A DNA stretch of 64,000 bases from Acarospora socialis (lineage: Eukaryota; Ascomycota; Lecanoromycetes; Acarosporales; Acarosporaceae): contig JAMYGW020000001.1 of the NCBI GenBank assembly GCA_025617375.2, positions 1,488,001 to 1,552,000 on the forward strand. Reading direction: 5' to 3'. This document shows positions 35,153-47,333 of this stretch, piece after piece. A program made the translations under genes and the position numbers. The notes beneath the pieces are model-generated. The model saw nothing but the letters and a program-made list of their open reading frames with translations. It was not told where the DNA came from and did not search any database. Within the stretch, counting starts at the first letter, position 1; the number at the start of each line of letters is the position of its first letter.

Positions 35153-37024
35153 CTACTCCTCTTCCTCGACACCCTCCACAACATCCTCCTCCTCTCCTTC
35201 CTCAAACGTGTTGCCGGGCACCTCGTACAATCGCAACAGCGGCTTGTTGGGGTCCTTGACCAGCACGTACTTTCCCTCCGGCATCTTGAGACACATGTCC
35301 ACAATCGTCCGGACAATGCCCCATCCATTGGCTAAGTTGAGATTCATCTGGCCGGCGAATTCGCGCGGCTTGTAGCCAACGACGCCGAGGATTACGTGCC
35401 GGTCATTGGACTTGGCGTTCGCGCGCGAGACGAAGCTGCGGAACACGGTGCGAGTCAGTTTCGGCTAAGACTACGTAGCAACGGGAAGGTACGACGGAAG
35501 TGGGCAGGACTCTCGTACCCAAGTTTCATAACATCTGCCTTGGCCAGAATACTCTGCGCCGTCCAACGTGCAAGCTTGCAGCTATTGTTCTTCATTTCGG
35601 TAGCCACGACCGCACCTCGCTGACTCGTGAGCTTGGTCCTCCAGTCCAGCGCGCCCCCGCTGCCCTGCGCCTTGTGGTCGAATTCGTTAAGTGCCTTTAT
35701 CGTCAGGAATTGGTCTTCGCCGCTAATGTTGTTCTTGACCACAGCATCGATTTCGCTTCGGACGACCAGGTGCAATGGATCCTCATCCTTCTCGAGAGAG
35801 AGGTCGAACCGCCTATACTTGTAGGCTTTAGAGGCTAGCGGCTCAGTCTCTTCGGAGGGATTGTAGAATGGATTCTCATGCGCCATCTCGATCTTGCTGG
35901 TCTCAGACTCCATGACAACCTGGTTGGCGAAGTTATGATTGATAAAGGTAGCCTCTAACGCTAGGGCGCCGGGGTTGTTGATCGTGTCTTTGTTGCCTTC
36001 AGAGGCCTCGAGTGGAGCGTCGGCGGCATTCTCGTTCACGGTGACCATATCGATGGATGCACCATCGCGCTTGTCGAGGTACACCTTGGTGCCTTGGCGG
36101 ATGATGACGATGTCCCAGGAATACACCGACCGTGGGGCACACATGAGCATGGACAGGATGTTGTCCGTAGCAAATATGGTAGCTTCATCTTTCTCCGCCA
36201 ACTCCTGGATGATGGGATCACTCGAGGTCGTGACATTATATGCCGCACGGTCCAGCACGTTCAGTTTCCTTTCCGTGTTCTTGACCGGAGGCTTGTCGTA
36301 TGAGCGATCATAGTAATACAGGAATCCGTAAGTGTCGATATCCTCGCCCTCGTTCGTCTCCAGGTTGAGCTTGGCCAGGCGGTTGAAGTCAATCTCTTCG
36401 AGCATGTGCCATTCCGGCTTGATGTTAACGCTCGAGTCTCGGTTCCGCTGAGGCTTGTCATAGTCCTTCCACCCGAATCTTCGCCCTCGCCCACCTCGAC
36501 CACCACGGTTATCATAGTAGCGATCTTGTCCCTGACCTCCGCGTCCGCCACCGACTCGCTGGAAGGTGCCGCGACCACCTCGTGCGTCTCGACCACCACG
36601 ACCACGACCGCGAAAGACGGTGCCGCCACCTCGTCCGAAACCACGGGTCTTTGTTGAGGTTCGGGTGTTATCGACAACGGAGAAGGAGGACTCGTCTTCA
36701 GCAACCTGGACTGCGAACAGAGAAGAGGTCCCAGCACCATACACTTGTTGATCTATGATATACCGTACCATTTAGCCTCAAGCAAAGTGTGTGTTCGGGA
36801 TGAACCCTACCTCTGTAGTTCCTGTTGTATTGCTGCCTTCCACCTCTACCATCTCTCCCGTCTTTCCCCTCCGAAGTCCAGTCGGCCATCCGCCCTAGCT
36901 TGTCCCCCTTGGAGTATGGGGCATAAGGAACGCCCTCGAGCGTTGTTTCGGTGGAGGTGGGGGGACCCCATGACTCGTCCGATGGGAGAGAGGATACAAG
37001 GTCGGCGAGTAATGAAGGTGCCAT
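35153..37024 (-). CDS. EIF3D: Translation initiation factor eIF3 subunit d
   Basis: Three exons are predicted on the minus strand, 37024-36811, 36752-35519 and 35435-35153 (576 aa). The N-terminus starts [22 protein letters not shown] and continues with the family block [19 protein letters not shown]. An RGG/Arg-Gly-rich segment follows (about residues 95-165), then the eIF3d core with [37 protein letters not shown] and [11 protein letters not shown]. The C-terminus is acidic, as in other eIF3d proteins. eIF3d sits on the 40S-bound eIF3 complex near the mRNA exit side and in animals can bind the cap of selected mRNAs; the fission-yeast homologue is Moe1. The final intron (83 nt) splits a glycine codon in KLGFVSRA. 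Confidence 0.95.
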
Positions 37025-37387
37025 ACTGGATGCTCTTATCCGTAATTCTTGTCTTGTCTGTTTCTACGATATCACCAGGCAGGATTTTGGGTTCACTCAC
37101 ATGTAGTGAGTTTTAGGCAATTTTGGCAAAGTGTGTGCGGAAAAACTTACTTCCTTCGGCCGGCTCAGGGTAGCAGTCTGGGGTAGTGATACTGTATTTG
37201 ATGCACTACTACACAAAACTCTCTACAACACAAGTCTGGAAATCATTAGCAAAGAAGGAAAAAATGTGAGTGTCCGGGGTATCGTAATCGAAAAACGCCA
37301 GCGCAATGCCTAAACGACACCGTTCTGTACAAATTGCCCGATAATCCATCACCGATGGGAGTAGATCCTCTCTTCGCAATATAGCCG
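37025..37387. other. Spacer: eIF3d promoter and kinesin 3' end
   Basis: Only about 360 bases separate the two minus-strand genes, so the eIF3d promoter overlaps the 3' untranslated region of the kinesin gene. No other feature was seen. Confidence 0.6.
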
Positions 37388-40300
37388 TCATATATCCTCC
37401 CCCGAGTTGCTCCCGCTGCTGAAGTAAGATTGATCAATCTTCAATATCCATTCGACCTTCTGCACTTCATTTCTTGCAGCGAATAGATAGGTGTTGTGTG
37501 ACGCATAGATTGCGAAAACGTTGGGCCTCACTCTCTCAGTCTTGAGTAGGCGTTTGACCTCGGGCTGATGATCGATCCTCGAATTCTTGAGATTGATCAC
37601 GCTAAGCTCATCGATCTCTCGTGCCGAGTAGACGTGAAGGTAAGGGCGGCGTAGTTCGACAAACCGCCGAACCCACCTTGTATTGGTATCGTCAGGCATC
37701 AACAGAAATCCGGCCTTTAGAAGTGATGGGTTCTTGGGAACATGGTGGACTTTCGCCAATATGCGTGGCGGGGAATGGTCACCATCATTAGGCGCGAATG
37801 CCAAGCCATTGGCCGGCGGCTCGGTATTATCCTTGAGTATAACGTCGGCGAGATCCCTCTTAGTAGCCCAAAGGTTTAGAAACCTATGGAGCAGAAACTC
37901 CTGTCGCTTCTCATGCTGACCGGATGCTGAGATAGGCACACGCGCTGGGCTGTTCAGAATATCTCCACTAAAGGCACCTCTAGCTGCCTCTATCTCGATC
38001 ACACGCTGCCTTCTCTTGCACGCGTCGATGTAATCGAGTACCAATGAAACACCACGAGGTGACCATGATGTCAGATACTCTTCGCCTTTAATGTAATCGT
38101 ACTGTGTGTCCATGCGCCAGAGATCCATGGTACGTTTTGCTGGTTTCGGCCGTACATTTACGCTGAACACGCCGACGGTAGAATGTATGATGCGTGACGA
38201 ACTCCAGATCTGAAAAATGGACTGGGCACGGACATGATTCCGTGGCCGGATTTGTAGGGACAGCGGTAAGGAAAAAACTATAGGTTGATCGAGTCGCGCA
38301 CATGTAACATCCCAAGACAAAATTATCTGGGTACGATGCTTGTCCGCCGTAATGCGATCCAGAAGTAAGGATTCATGTAGACTAGAGTCCCACTGGCCAA
38401 CAAGAGTAACATTGCTTGTTCCATTGATTCGATCCTCGACCATCGGCTCTTGGACAACATTAAGTAGGATATCTGGCGTCGAAGACGCGAGGTCTGGCGT
38501 GTTTCCGTTTGGATCAAGCAGGCGTATGGTACCAACACGTAAGGAAGCTACATCCTGCCACCGCAGCGTTTCACTTGAGCTATAGGTAAGGCTTAGTAAG
38601 ATCCTTCGTTGCAGGCCTTGGTGGAGCTGATGAGCTCCCGAGTCAAGATCGTTGGTTTGGACTACTTCGACGGACATATATTGACCAGTCTCGGAGAGCT
38701 CGAGGATCTGTACTCTTGCAAAGACATCGTGGGCTTCCTCGGTGTGAAATTCTCTCTCCGCTAGACGAGCTTGATTTTTGCTCTTCTGTCGAGGCTGCTC
38801 AGCGGGATCACGGATGTCATCCCAGCTGAGTAGCTTATCCAGATGTATAGCTGTGACTCTGGCAAACAAGCTTATTCGTAGCAGGGAGCTCCGCGGACTG
38901 CTCTGCGGCAGGCTCATACTGTGTACGCTCTCAAATCTCATCAGGCCCTCGTCGAAACCCTTGATCATTTGCGTAGTCGATGCGCCGCCTTCATCCGAGA
39001 TCCCAGGAACAGAAAGCTGGGCATGTATGTCCGTTCCTTCGTGCTCAGCAAAGCCTACCATGTCATGCACGACGACGTTGAATTTTAGCGTTGACGAAGG
39101 TACCTGAGCTGAAGACGGTTCCAGGGAGACTCTGATGATAGCGATAACGTCATGAGTATATGGCGATATCACATCCAGCGCAAAATCTTGCACACGAAGC
39201 TCGAAGACTGCCGTCAAGGGCACGACGACATCGCCGATTAGTGAGTATTGTCGTTGGCAGGACTCGATGAAGGGATTTTCCAGACGAAAATGCTGAAGAT
39301 AGTCTGGACGATCAACATATTGGTATATTTGTCTCATAAGTCGTACGCGATGACGAAGCTTGTCTAAAGACCAAAGGTTGATGACCGAGTTTTTGTAATC
39401 TATAACCCTCACCCCAACACAAGGCTTTGTGGATTTTTCGAGTGCCTCGTCATCATCGCCTGATATACCGTTGAGTACAAGATCGTAGGAAGAGGCCATA
39501 CTATGACCGACGCCAATGATTACGAATTGAAGCACAGCGCTCTTATCCAGAGCCTGGCTCATCACCTGTGCCTCCTTGACTGTTGCCGCGTAATGCAGGA
39601 TATTACCCGCCATAAGAACATACCGGCGTTGGCGCCAACGGGCGATCACGGACCTGGCTATCCTCATCTCTCGCTCGTTGAGTTCGACAAGACCTTGTTC
39701 GTTCACCTTTGGTCTTGATTCTAGCGAGGATTGTTGCAACTGCGCCTGAAAAGCTTCTTTCTGCTGCTGTAATTGCATCTGAAACTCCTCTTTGGCGGCT
39801 GATAAGGCATCCTCCATCCGATGCTTTTCAGCCCGAACCACCTCGAGATCGACCTGAGATACCGCCGCAGCTTCTCGCTTCTCTTGGTATTCCTCTTTCT
39901 GCTTTTCCAGCTGCCGTTGCATGTCCTCTCGCATAAGCTGCAGCTTGTCGTCAATGATTCCGACTTCGTGCTCGCCCTCCTGCTGCGGTGTGCCTGGCAT
40001 GGTAATAGCTGTATCTAACGAGAAATTGTCCATGGTGCCGTTGGACATGTACTTGTCACGCACTGGATAGGAGCTCATGGAATCAAGGTCATCGTCGTCG
40101 TACAGTTTATTCTCTGGCAAGCCTCTTCGTACAGCCCTCGCACGCTGTACGTCGTCGAAAAGATGATCGAGCTCGTCATCCGGCAAGTTTGAGATATCTC
40201 GGCCGAATATAGCATTGGCAGCCTCTCTCCGTGCAAAAGACCAGTCTGAGTCTCTGCCATTCCCTTGTGGAGGCATTGGAGACTCCGGCCTGCTATAATC

Positions 40301-42284
40301 GCCTTCGAGCTCGGACTCCGCTTTACTAGCGTTTCGTTCGTGACTTGCTCTTGGCGCCGGAGACCCTAGCTGACTTGTCGTCACAGTATGCCGTAGTAGA
40401 CTTTGTTCCGCTCGCTCAGCACGCGCCTCTTGAGGATGGTTGAACCTGAATATATGAAAATCACCAAGGATGACCCGGTAGCCGCTCCGTAGCCTCTTTG
40501 GTTTATCGATACGAAGGCCATTAACCATCACTGCGGCTCCTTCTTTTGGTACTACAGTGACCATTCCATCAATGTTTTCGAATGTGCAGTGTTCTTGTAG
40601 AATCTTCGATCCGTTCAGACGAATCTCAGCACTGGTCGCAGAGGCCGAGTCGACGTTACCAACCATTGTGATGCCGGGTTTGATGTTGTAGATCAGACAC
40701 TCTGCGAGCAAGGGATCGTCACTCAAATTCACCAGATGTGGCATCTTCTTCGGTGTACTCAACCCAACAAAGCCTTTTTCAATGCTAATTCCCAGCTCTT
40801 CTAGCGCTGCCTCTCGCTCTTTATGTATCATTTCCGTCTTCTGCAGCTTCTGTTCCCAAGTCTGATTCAAGTCTTGATATAGCTTTTCGGACTGGTTTAG
40901 CTGCTCTGCGATCTCCGCTTTTGAGACCTTCTTGACCGTGCCGTCAGCTTGAGTGATTGACACGAACTGCTTCTCAAGAGGCGTATCTGATGCGTATTGG
41001 TCCTCCCCAAGACGTCCACCCGTGCTTCCAGCACCACCCAGCTTTGACCGCAGCTGGGCCAGTTCTTCTTTGAGCTCTCGGATCATACGTGCGTTAGGAT
41101 CTTCGTTGACGACGGCATGGTTCTTGATTCTCTTTGCGGAATCTGCGTATCTCAGAGTACTTAGAGTTTCTTCGAAGTTGATATCCGCAGGTGAGATTGC
41201 GGCTATCATAGCGGTCAAGCTGTTTCCCCCTAAAGAGTCCTTCAATAACCAGGTAAGGACGGAATCTCGATAAGGCACCATTGAGCTATTCTTCTTCTTG
41301 CCAACCGAGAGATCTGCGAGAGCAGCGATAACGCGGCCCAGTGTCGACAGGGAGCGATTGATCTCTGCACCTTCTTTCAAGCGTGCGCCCGTAGCGCCTG
41401 TAGAAGTGGCACGCTCAGAACCGGCGAGATCGACGAGACTGATCTTAGCAACCTTTTCTGTATCCATCGAAGTTTCCACATCGTGTCGCTTTTGAGTGAG
41501 TGTCAAAGTAAAAACAGCATGCGATCTGCTCGACGTCTCGTTCATATTAGTTGCAGCTACCGTCCTCGCCTTGTTACCTTCGTCCATCAGGTTCTCTATC
41601 TCTTGAAAGTTGCGAACGACGAGTTTCGCAAGATCCTCCACATAGGGCCCTGTCGACGGATGCTCCCGAACTTTGAGATTTCCCTTCGTTGATGGGTTTA
41701 GCAGGTCTCGGACCCTCTCGTTATAGATTTCCAGATACGAGACCTCAACTGTACAACTCAGATGCTTATCTTTCTGCATCTCCGTGATTCTCTCGAACAT
41801 ATTCCGACAGATCTTTGGTATCACTCCGGCCTCCTCGCCATAACCCATCATGCTGTATGATTTTCCGGACCCTGTTTGCCCGTAGGCGAAGATACAGTTG
41901 TTATACCCTTGAAAAGCATTGTCTAAGAGTGGAGCCCCAAGATCATTGAAAAGGCTATCTTGGCCTGCGAAATGAGGATCATTGCGATTAAAAGACCAAT
42001 AAGATTTGTCGAATGCGAAGACTTTCTGGCTGTCGGAGCCCTTGCTGGCCTTTGCACCGCGAAGGCGTTCTTCGCTATCTGGAGGTGGAATTAAAACCGT
42101 TTGCGTTCCCTTCATTTGAACGATACATTTCGCCCGCCGGTCGAGTTCTGCGAGCAGTGAGGTCAGCAATCTTCACCCGTCCCATCTGGTGTGGGAGAAC
42201 TGGGCGTGGCCGTATCGTACCTCGGCCATTAAATGGTCGAACCCTCACCACCACTTTGATGTTGCCCCCTCCAGAAGGGGCCAT
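37388..42284 (-). CDS. UNC104: Kinesin-3 motor protein (Unc104/KIF1A, UncA-type)
   Basis: Two exons are predicted on the minus strand, 42284-42221 and 42147-37388 (1607 aa). The N-terminal motor domain opens with GGGNIKVVVRVRPFNGR and contains the P-loop GQTGSGKS (about residues 111-118), switch I NETSSRSHAVF and switch II LVDLAGSERA. A neck coiled coil, an FHA domain (about 500-570), further coiled coils, the KIF1B/DUF3694 region and a C-terminal PH domain (about 1495-1600, LLKAGFLLMPDDTNTRWVRRFVELRRPYL) follow. Kinesin-3 moves vesicles and early endosomes toward microtubule plus ends in hyphae, with the PH domain binding phosphoinositides. The first exon encodes only 21 residues and the splice joins NGR to ELDRRAKCIV, restoring the conserved motor core. 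Confidence 0.96.
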
Positions 42285-45176
42285 AGTGAACTCTCCAGCA
42301 CTGGGTGCCCCACCCCTATGTTCCTTGAGTATTCAGCTCTCCTTGTGCTCTCCCTGTCCTAAATCAGTGTCTGCAACTGCCCGATAGCTGCAGCGGGAGC
42401 GCGCTGGCCAAGGAACTTTTTGCGCATATTAGAAGTAGTCTCGCATCTCCGAAGCTCAGCTCAAGTAAGTGTTATGAGACTGTTTTCTGACGCGTTGTGG
42501 TTGTCGCATACGTATTCCGTATCCGTAGCTACGCGAAACCAGGGTCTTCGCACCGAAGCTCATCCTTGTCAGTTTCGGTCCCTTCCGTCATCGTCATGTG
42601 ATCGGTGGGGCCCTACGCCCTATGGCCAACCTTGCATTTCTCAACATTTGTAGACGACATTTGGTATGCTCAGACATTTTCTTCCTATGTAATATCTATT
42701 GCTTGAACTTTCAAAGATTTTATTTTGCCTTATCGTATTGGACTTTAACCCTGCCCCAATGGAACTCAGTTTTCCCGCGGACCACGCCCGGTTGCTATGA
42801 CCCCCTATAGTTATCAAGCATAATATACGTTCCGTCCACAATCTTTACGGTTGAGAAGTGACACAACTACGCCTGTGAGCACCGAGGTGCTTCTCACGCT
42901 TTGCTTGCATTCTTTCCCGAGCCTCCTTCTCTCTTCTAAGTCCGCTCGTGACGCCCATAGCCTAATGAGGGAACCGCTGTAAGTACGATGTGCGAGGGAT
43001 GCTCCATAATGAAAGCACTCTCCGAAAGAATATCGTCACTGGGTGAAAGCCTGTGAGCCACGGATATGGACATTTATGGATCGTCGCATCGGATCTGTCT
43101 TCTGAACGAGTCTCAAGAGCCAACTTAGTTTCAGGGGAAGTGGTTGCACTCCAGATATTTCAAGCTTCGCAAATGCAAGGAATGAATTCCTAAGAAACAT
43201 AGAGATGGAGGTGCCATGCTTCGAACGACGACAATTCAGGACTTTATTAGAGCTATAATAACGGTCAAATATTTGCGTGGTATGCTCATCATACAATTTG
43301 CTCATAGAATAGGAATGTCGATACTTGAAACCGGGATAGCATCTGGAGATTTGGGCTATCAGCCACCTATATATCATAGAACGCTCCGAACGAGAGCTAC
43401 CGCGTTCCTATTCTCCGCAAATGCACGAGCCTGCAGTTCCGATGCACCAATAGTAACTGAAGCCGACTGTCTGCAACTCACATGTGGTTGGCATCTCCGA
43501 GTCGAGTAAGATAGGCGCCCCGGCATCGAGCGAATGACACTTGTATGTGGCCTAGTCTCTTGAGATCGACTCGCTGAAATGGGCCGGAGAACCTCCGCGC
43601 TACGAAGAGAGGCTGATGCTGGTAAGCAAGCCGGCTAACTGAACGACGAGATCCTATAACTGTTCTAGAAGAGCGAAACCATTTGAGGGACCGGGTAATA
43701 TCAGAAGCATATACGTACTCATGTAGGGATAACTAGCTAGCAATGACTCCCGTATCCTTGTCAGTGATAATGGCTGCTAAACAGGTGGAATTTAACAGCG
43801 TAAGCCTATCAAGCCCGAAGCGTCGTATGTTAGGCTAATAATGGTGAATTTGATGATGTTTGACAGCTGTACTAAGTGCTGTATGGCTGCTCATTGTCCT
43901 ATAAGCTTTGGGGCCTGGCGTTTGCCTTGCCCATTGGGTAAGCGGATAAATCAACCACTGAAGGGATCGCAGTCTTTTTGAGACTGTAGGTAGTCTGTTC
44001 GGGCCATGACATTGTAAAGAAGTCGAGAGATAGAGTGTTTCATGTGACGATCTCGTCATGGAAGCCCACGCATATCATCGCACCGGTGAAATATAACGAA
44101 GATAAGATACATAAGACAAGCCCACTCACACCAAGGTGTTGGGAGACTTTAGAAGAGAATGTAGAAGAGAAGTTGGAGACATAAAAAGCCACGACAGGCA
44201 ATGCCCAGCCATTGGACTTTAGGGCCAGTGCTGGGAAGTTCTTGAAAATATGAGACTGGCGAGAGAAAGCGAAGAGGATGCATTACTGACTTCATAGCGG
44301 GGAGCTGCATTTATATGGAGCCAACACGCCCTGGCCAAAGAGGATATCTACTATAAGTCTGCAATTGTCTCTATTGAATGCCACACCGTTCATGGAACAA
44401 TAACATCGAACATCGAAGCATGTCATGGCTTTTACCCCGTAGTCCGAGCCTTTTGAACAGCAGCCATGCGACGAGCAATCACATGTCGCGCTTATCCATT
44501 TCGGGTTAACGGCAAGTTTCCGAACAAGGTCAGCCCTCTGATGCGTATAACTCAGCATCGATATCTTGTGGTTGGTTTCAGGCCGCAACGGGATGCTCCA
44601 TTGGAAATTCTTAGATTATTGGCATATTATAAGGTATAGCCTAGAACTCGTTTAGGTGAGCAAGGTACCAATGATTGACAATAAGGTAGGTATTCATGAT
44701 TCAAGAGAGGAGTACTCAAGGTATGGAAAACCTTCCTGACATCACTGAAGGACCGAAGCGCTTCCTCCCGCTGTGATACCTACTGAAAGGTAAGGTAGCT
44801 CTCAATGATCGCCGTGACATGCATGCTCCACCAACGCTGCCAATGTCTGGAAGTTACCGCTTACACACCGCGCATGTAAGACCGGATACTCAGATATCCA
44901 TGTTCCGTCATGCCGCACTAGGTACCTTATGCTTTGCTGCTCTGCTCTGATCTTGCCCTGGCCTTATGGGCTAACCTCAGATTGTAACATATGCCGAGTA
45001 CGAGTACCCGGAAGAACTCAAGGAAGAGATTGTGGTTGAGGTGAAGATAGCACGGCGGTTACGATTTAAGCCAGCTCAGCCAATCACAAAATTCAAATTG
45101 GATATTTAATTTCGGGTCCAATCTGTGGGGCTCCGCTCCTTGTCCCTTTTCAATCGCTGCGCATCGAGGAGATCAG
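42285..45176. other. Long gene-poor interval
   Basis: About 2.9 kb upstream of the kinesin gene. The first few hundred bases are the kinesin promoter. Beyond that I see only short open frames on both strands and no recognised family, apart from one small Cys-rich frame listed separately. The composition is close to average and no transposon ends are evident. Confidence 0.5.
44292..44588 (-). CDS. Tentative small Cys-rich open frame
   Basis: A 98-codon frame encodes nine cysteines, mostly clustered in CDCSSHGCCSKG and TCFDVRCYCSMNG, followed by NC and KC. The pattern recalls small Cys-rich secreted fungal proteins, but no signal peptide is visible in this frame or in an upstream exon that I could identify. 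It may be an exon of a small gene or a chance frame. I do not assign a function. Confidence 0.2.
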   Translation of the reverse strand: MRPETNHKISMLSYTHQRADLVRKLAVNPKWISATCDCSSHGCCSKGSDYGVKAMTCFDVRCYCSMNGVAFNRDNCRLIVDILFGQGVLAPYKCSSPL

Positions 45177-45210
45177 TAAGGTAGGTAGGTACCTTAGGTA
45201 GGTAGCTTAA
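45177..45210. repeat. Large copy of the dispersed GGTA/CCTAGGTA palindrome
   Basis: The stretch starts GTAAGGTAGGTAGGTACC and continues TTAGGTAGGTAGCTTAAG. It is the longest copy in this window of a motif built from GGTA repeats on either side of a GGTACC or CCTAGG centre. It sits at the left edge of the region upstream of hapB. Confidence 0.7.
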
Positions 45211-47333
45211 GCCGAGAAATATGAGCGGCTGCCTCTGCGGAAAGCCTGAAAGTACTCGGACCTTGGTCATAAATCATAAATCCCTCACCGACTATCATCC
45301 ATCATCCTTCGTTTTCGTCGTTGTCTGCGCCTCTCATGCACGTCCTTTCCCGAGGACAGGAAAAACAAAACAATCGAACGAAAGGAAGGAAAAGAGATAA
45401 CGTGACCCGACTTTCCCAGCCGCGAGTTTAATTCGAATCTTTTTTATTAATGGTCGACGAGCCCCGCGCCCAATTGAAAGGCCTCCTTTTTCTGCAGCCC
45501 GTTTTGCTTCCGCCTAAACAACCGGCCTGGCAGCTAAAGACTAAAGATCAATTCTCACCAACCACAGCAATAATCTCTTCTCCGTACCTTTTACAATCTG
45601 TACATCACACCGCCGGGCCCAATCATTTGTCGCTGGACCTTCCTGCACTGCGATAGGTCCCTATCGGCGCAGAGCCTCGCGAGAGACCGACACTCCAGAT
45701 TTGCTACTACTGTGCAGTTACTGGTTTCTGTTTTGCACCGACAACTCTTCGAACGCTGACGGCGAATCGACACCCACACTCAACCGACCCGTGACCGTCA
45801 TTGTCTCCAGTCTCCAAGATCGCGCCCTCTCCCGGTGCGGCCTCTCGTCCACTCGATTGACCATCCCCAACGGTTGCGACCTTACAGGTACTTTGACGTC
45901 GCATTCTTCCGGTTAGTCTCCCTTTCTTTTTCGGAGAATACATATGCATGGACCGAGATCGCCGGCCGAGGACGCGACAATTGGGACCGGTAACTGATAT
46001 CCAATGTCCTCGAATCGGTAGTGTAAGCACCGTCTCAAGTTAGTCCCACTGCGTCACAGACATTTCTGTGCGCGAAGAGAGAGAAAGAGAGATTCCGAAG
46101 CGTGGGCCATACCTGGCGTTACTATTGCCGCGAGCGAGCCAGACATCCCGACCCTCAGAACCTAGAGAATCAACAGCCCAAGGTCGACGCGAAAACAGTG
46201 CGGCTTACTCACACGAAAAGGTCTGTCGCAACCGACGAACTAATCGCTTACCAGACGTCATCCAGCGAGTCGAGTAAGAATAGAACCTGGAAAGGCCGAC
46301 TTTGTGTTGATCGACAAGGTATGTTTGGCGTGCATGAGCTCCCGCATTGCCAACACATCAACCCCAATCACAGCCGAATCGCACCTGCCCACATTCCCCC
46401 AGACCTGCAATTGCTGTCGCTCTCTATGGATCCGAGAAGTGCTAATCAGCTTGGGCCAATTCAAGTCGATAACGGTCGAATCATCATTTCCGACAAGTGG
46501 CCTCGACCGTGCTGTGGCCTGTCAGTCGTGCAGCTCCGCTAGTCCTGAGCGGTGGCTTCCTAATTCGATCGCGCTCGACTCTCAGCACCGCCTCACCTTT
46601 TCTCAGATATACAGAATACGGACTACAAAGCCTTCTTTGCGTAGAGGAGACTCTGAAGAGATAACGAGAGGGCTTAGCATCTATCGTCAGTTGGCCTCGG
46701 GTTGTGTAGGCTGTTGGATCCGCCTAAAGCCCGAAGCTTGGTGGCCAGGTCCATTGACAACACATCAGCGCTGCCCTGTGACGCCAGCTGCTGCAGGAGG
46801 GCCCAACCACGTCCACCCCCGACTCATCTCCAAAACGAACAAAACAACAAGCGGAGCCTCCACCAACATTTGGTTGTACGCGAATATCTTCAACATCTTG
46901 TCGATATTCAAAAGTCCGCTCAGTTTATGTTCGGCTTCCGGTATGGATTGGTTCTCCATTTTTGCCAATCAGATATTTTCCTTGTATGGATGCTGATGTC
47001 GAAACAAGGCTGCAGCAGTCCGCATATTTAGTCCATCGAATCAAGCACGCCCACTCGCCGAATCCTGACAAGTTGTATATAGCGTGTGAGCCATTACTCA
47101 GTCATCTCCAATCGACCTGAAGGGAGAACTTCTTCGACCTTCTCGAGCCCTTGGATAGGACTATACGCGAGATTGCGCAGTCGACGACGGTAGCCACGGT
47201 TCATCGTCTCAGGCAGACCTTGTTCAGATATACTGTTGCTCAGCCACATACGCGTGCGGAGCAATCGGTAGTATCCTAACCTACTCGAACGTAACCTCCA
47301 CCGCTGCACGAGGTTCTACACTCGATCGTCCCC
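45211..47333 (+). promoter_or_regulatory. Promoter and long 5' leader of hapB
   Basis: About 2.1 kb upstream of the hapB start has no recognised gene. The sequence is rich in CT tracts (for example near 45,470-45,620 and 45,800-45,930), typical of fungal promoters and leaders. A plausible leader intron runs from a GTATGT donor at 46,319 to a TTTTCTCAG acceptor ending at 46,606. A 230-codon open frame (46,304-46,996) overlaps that interval but has no recognisable domain and is probably fortuitous. Confidence 0.4.

Noticed and set aside
36406-36657. Separate small genes within the RGG region of eIF3d
   Set aside because: Open frames in all directions there result from the Gly/Arg repeat codons of eIF3d itself.
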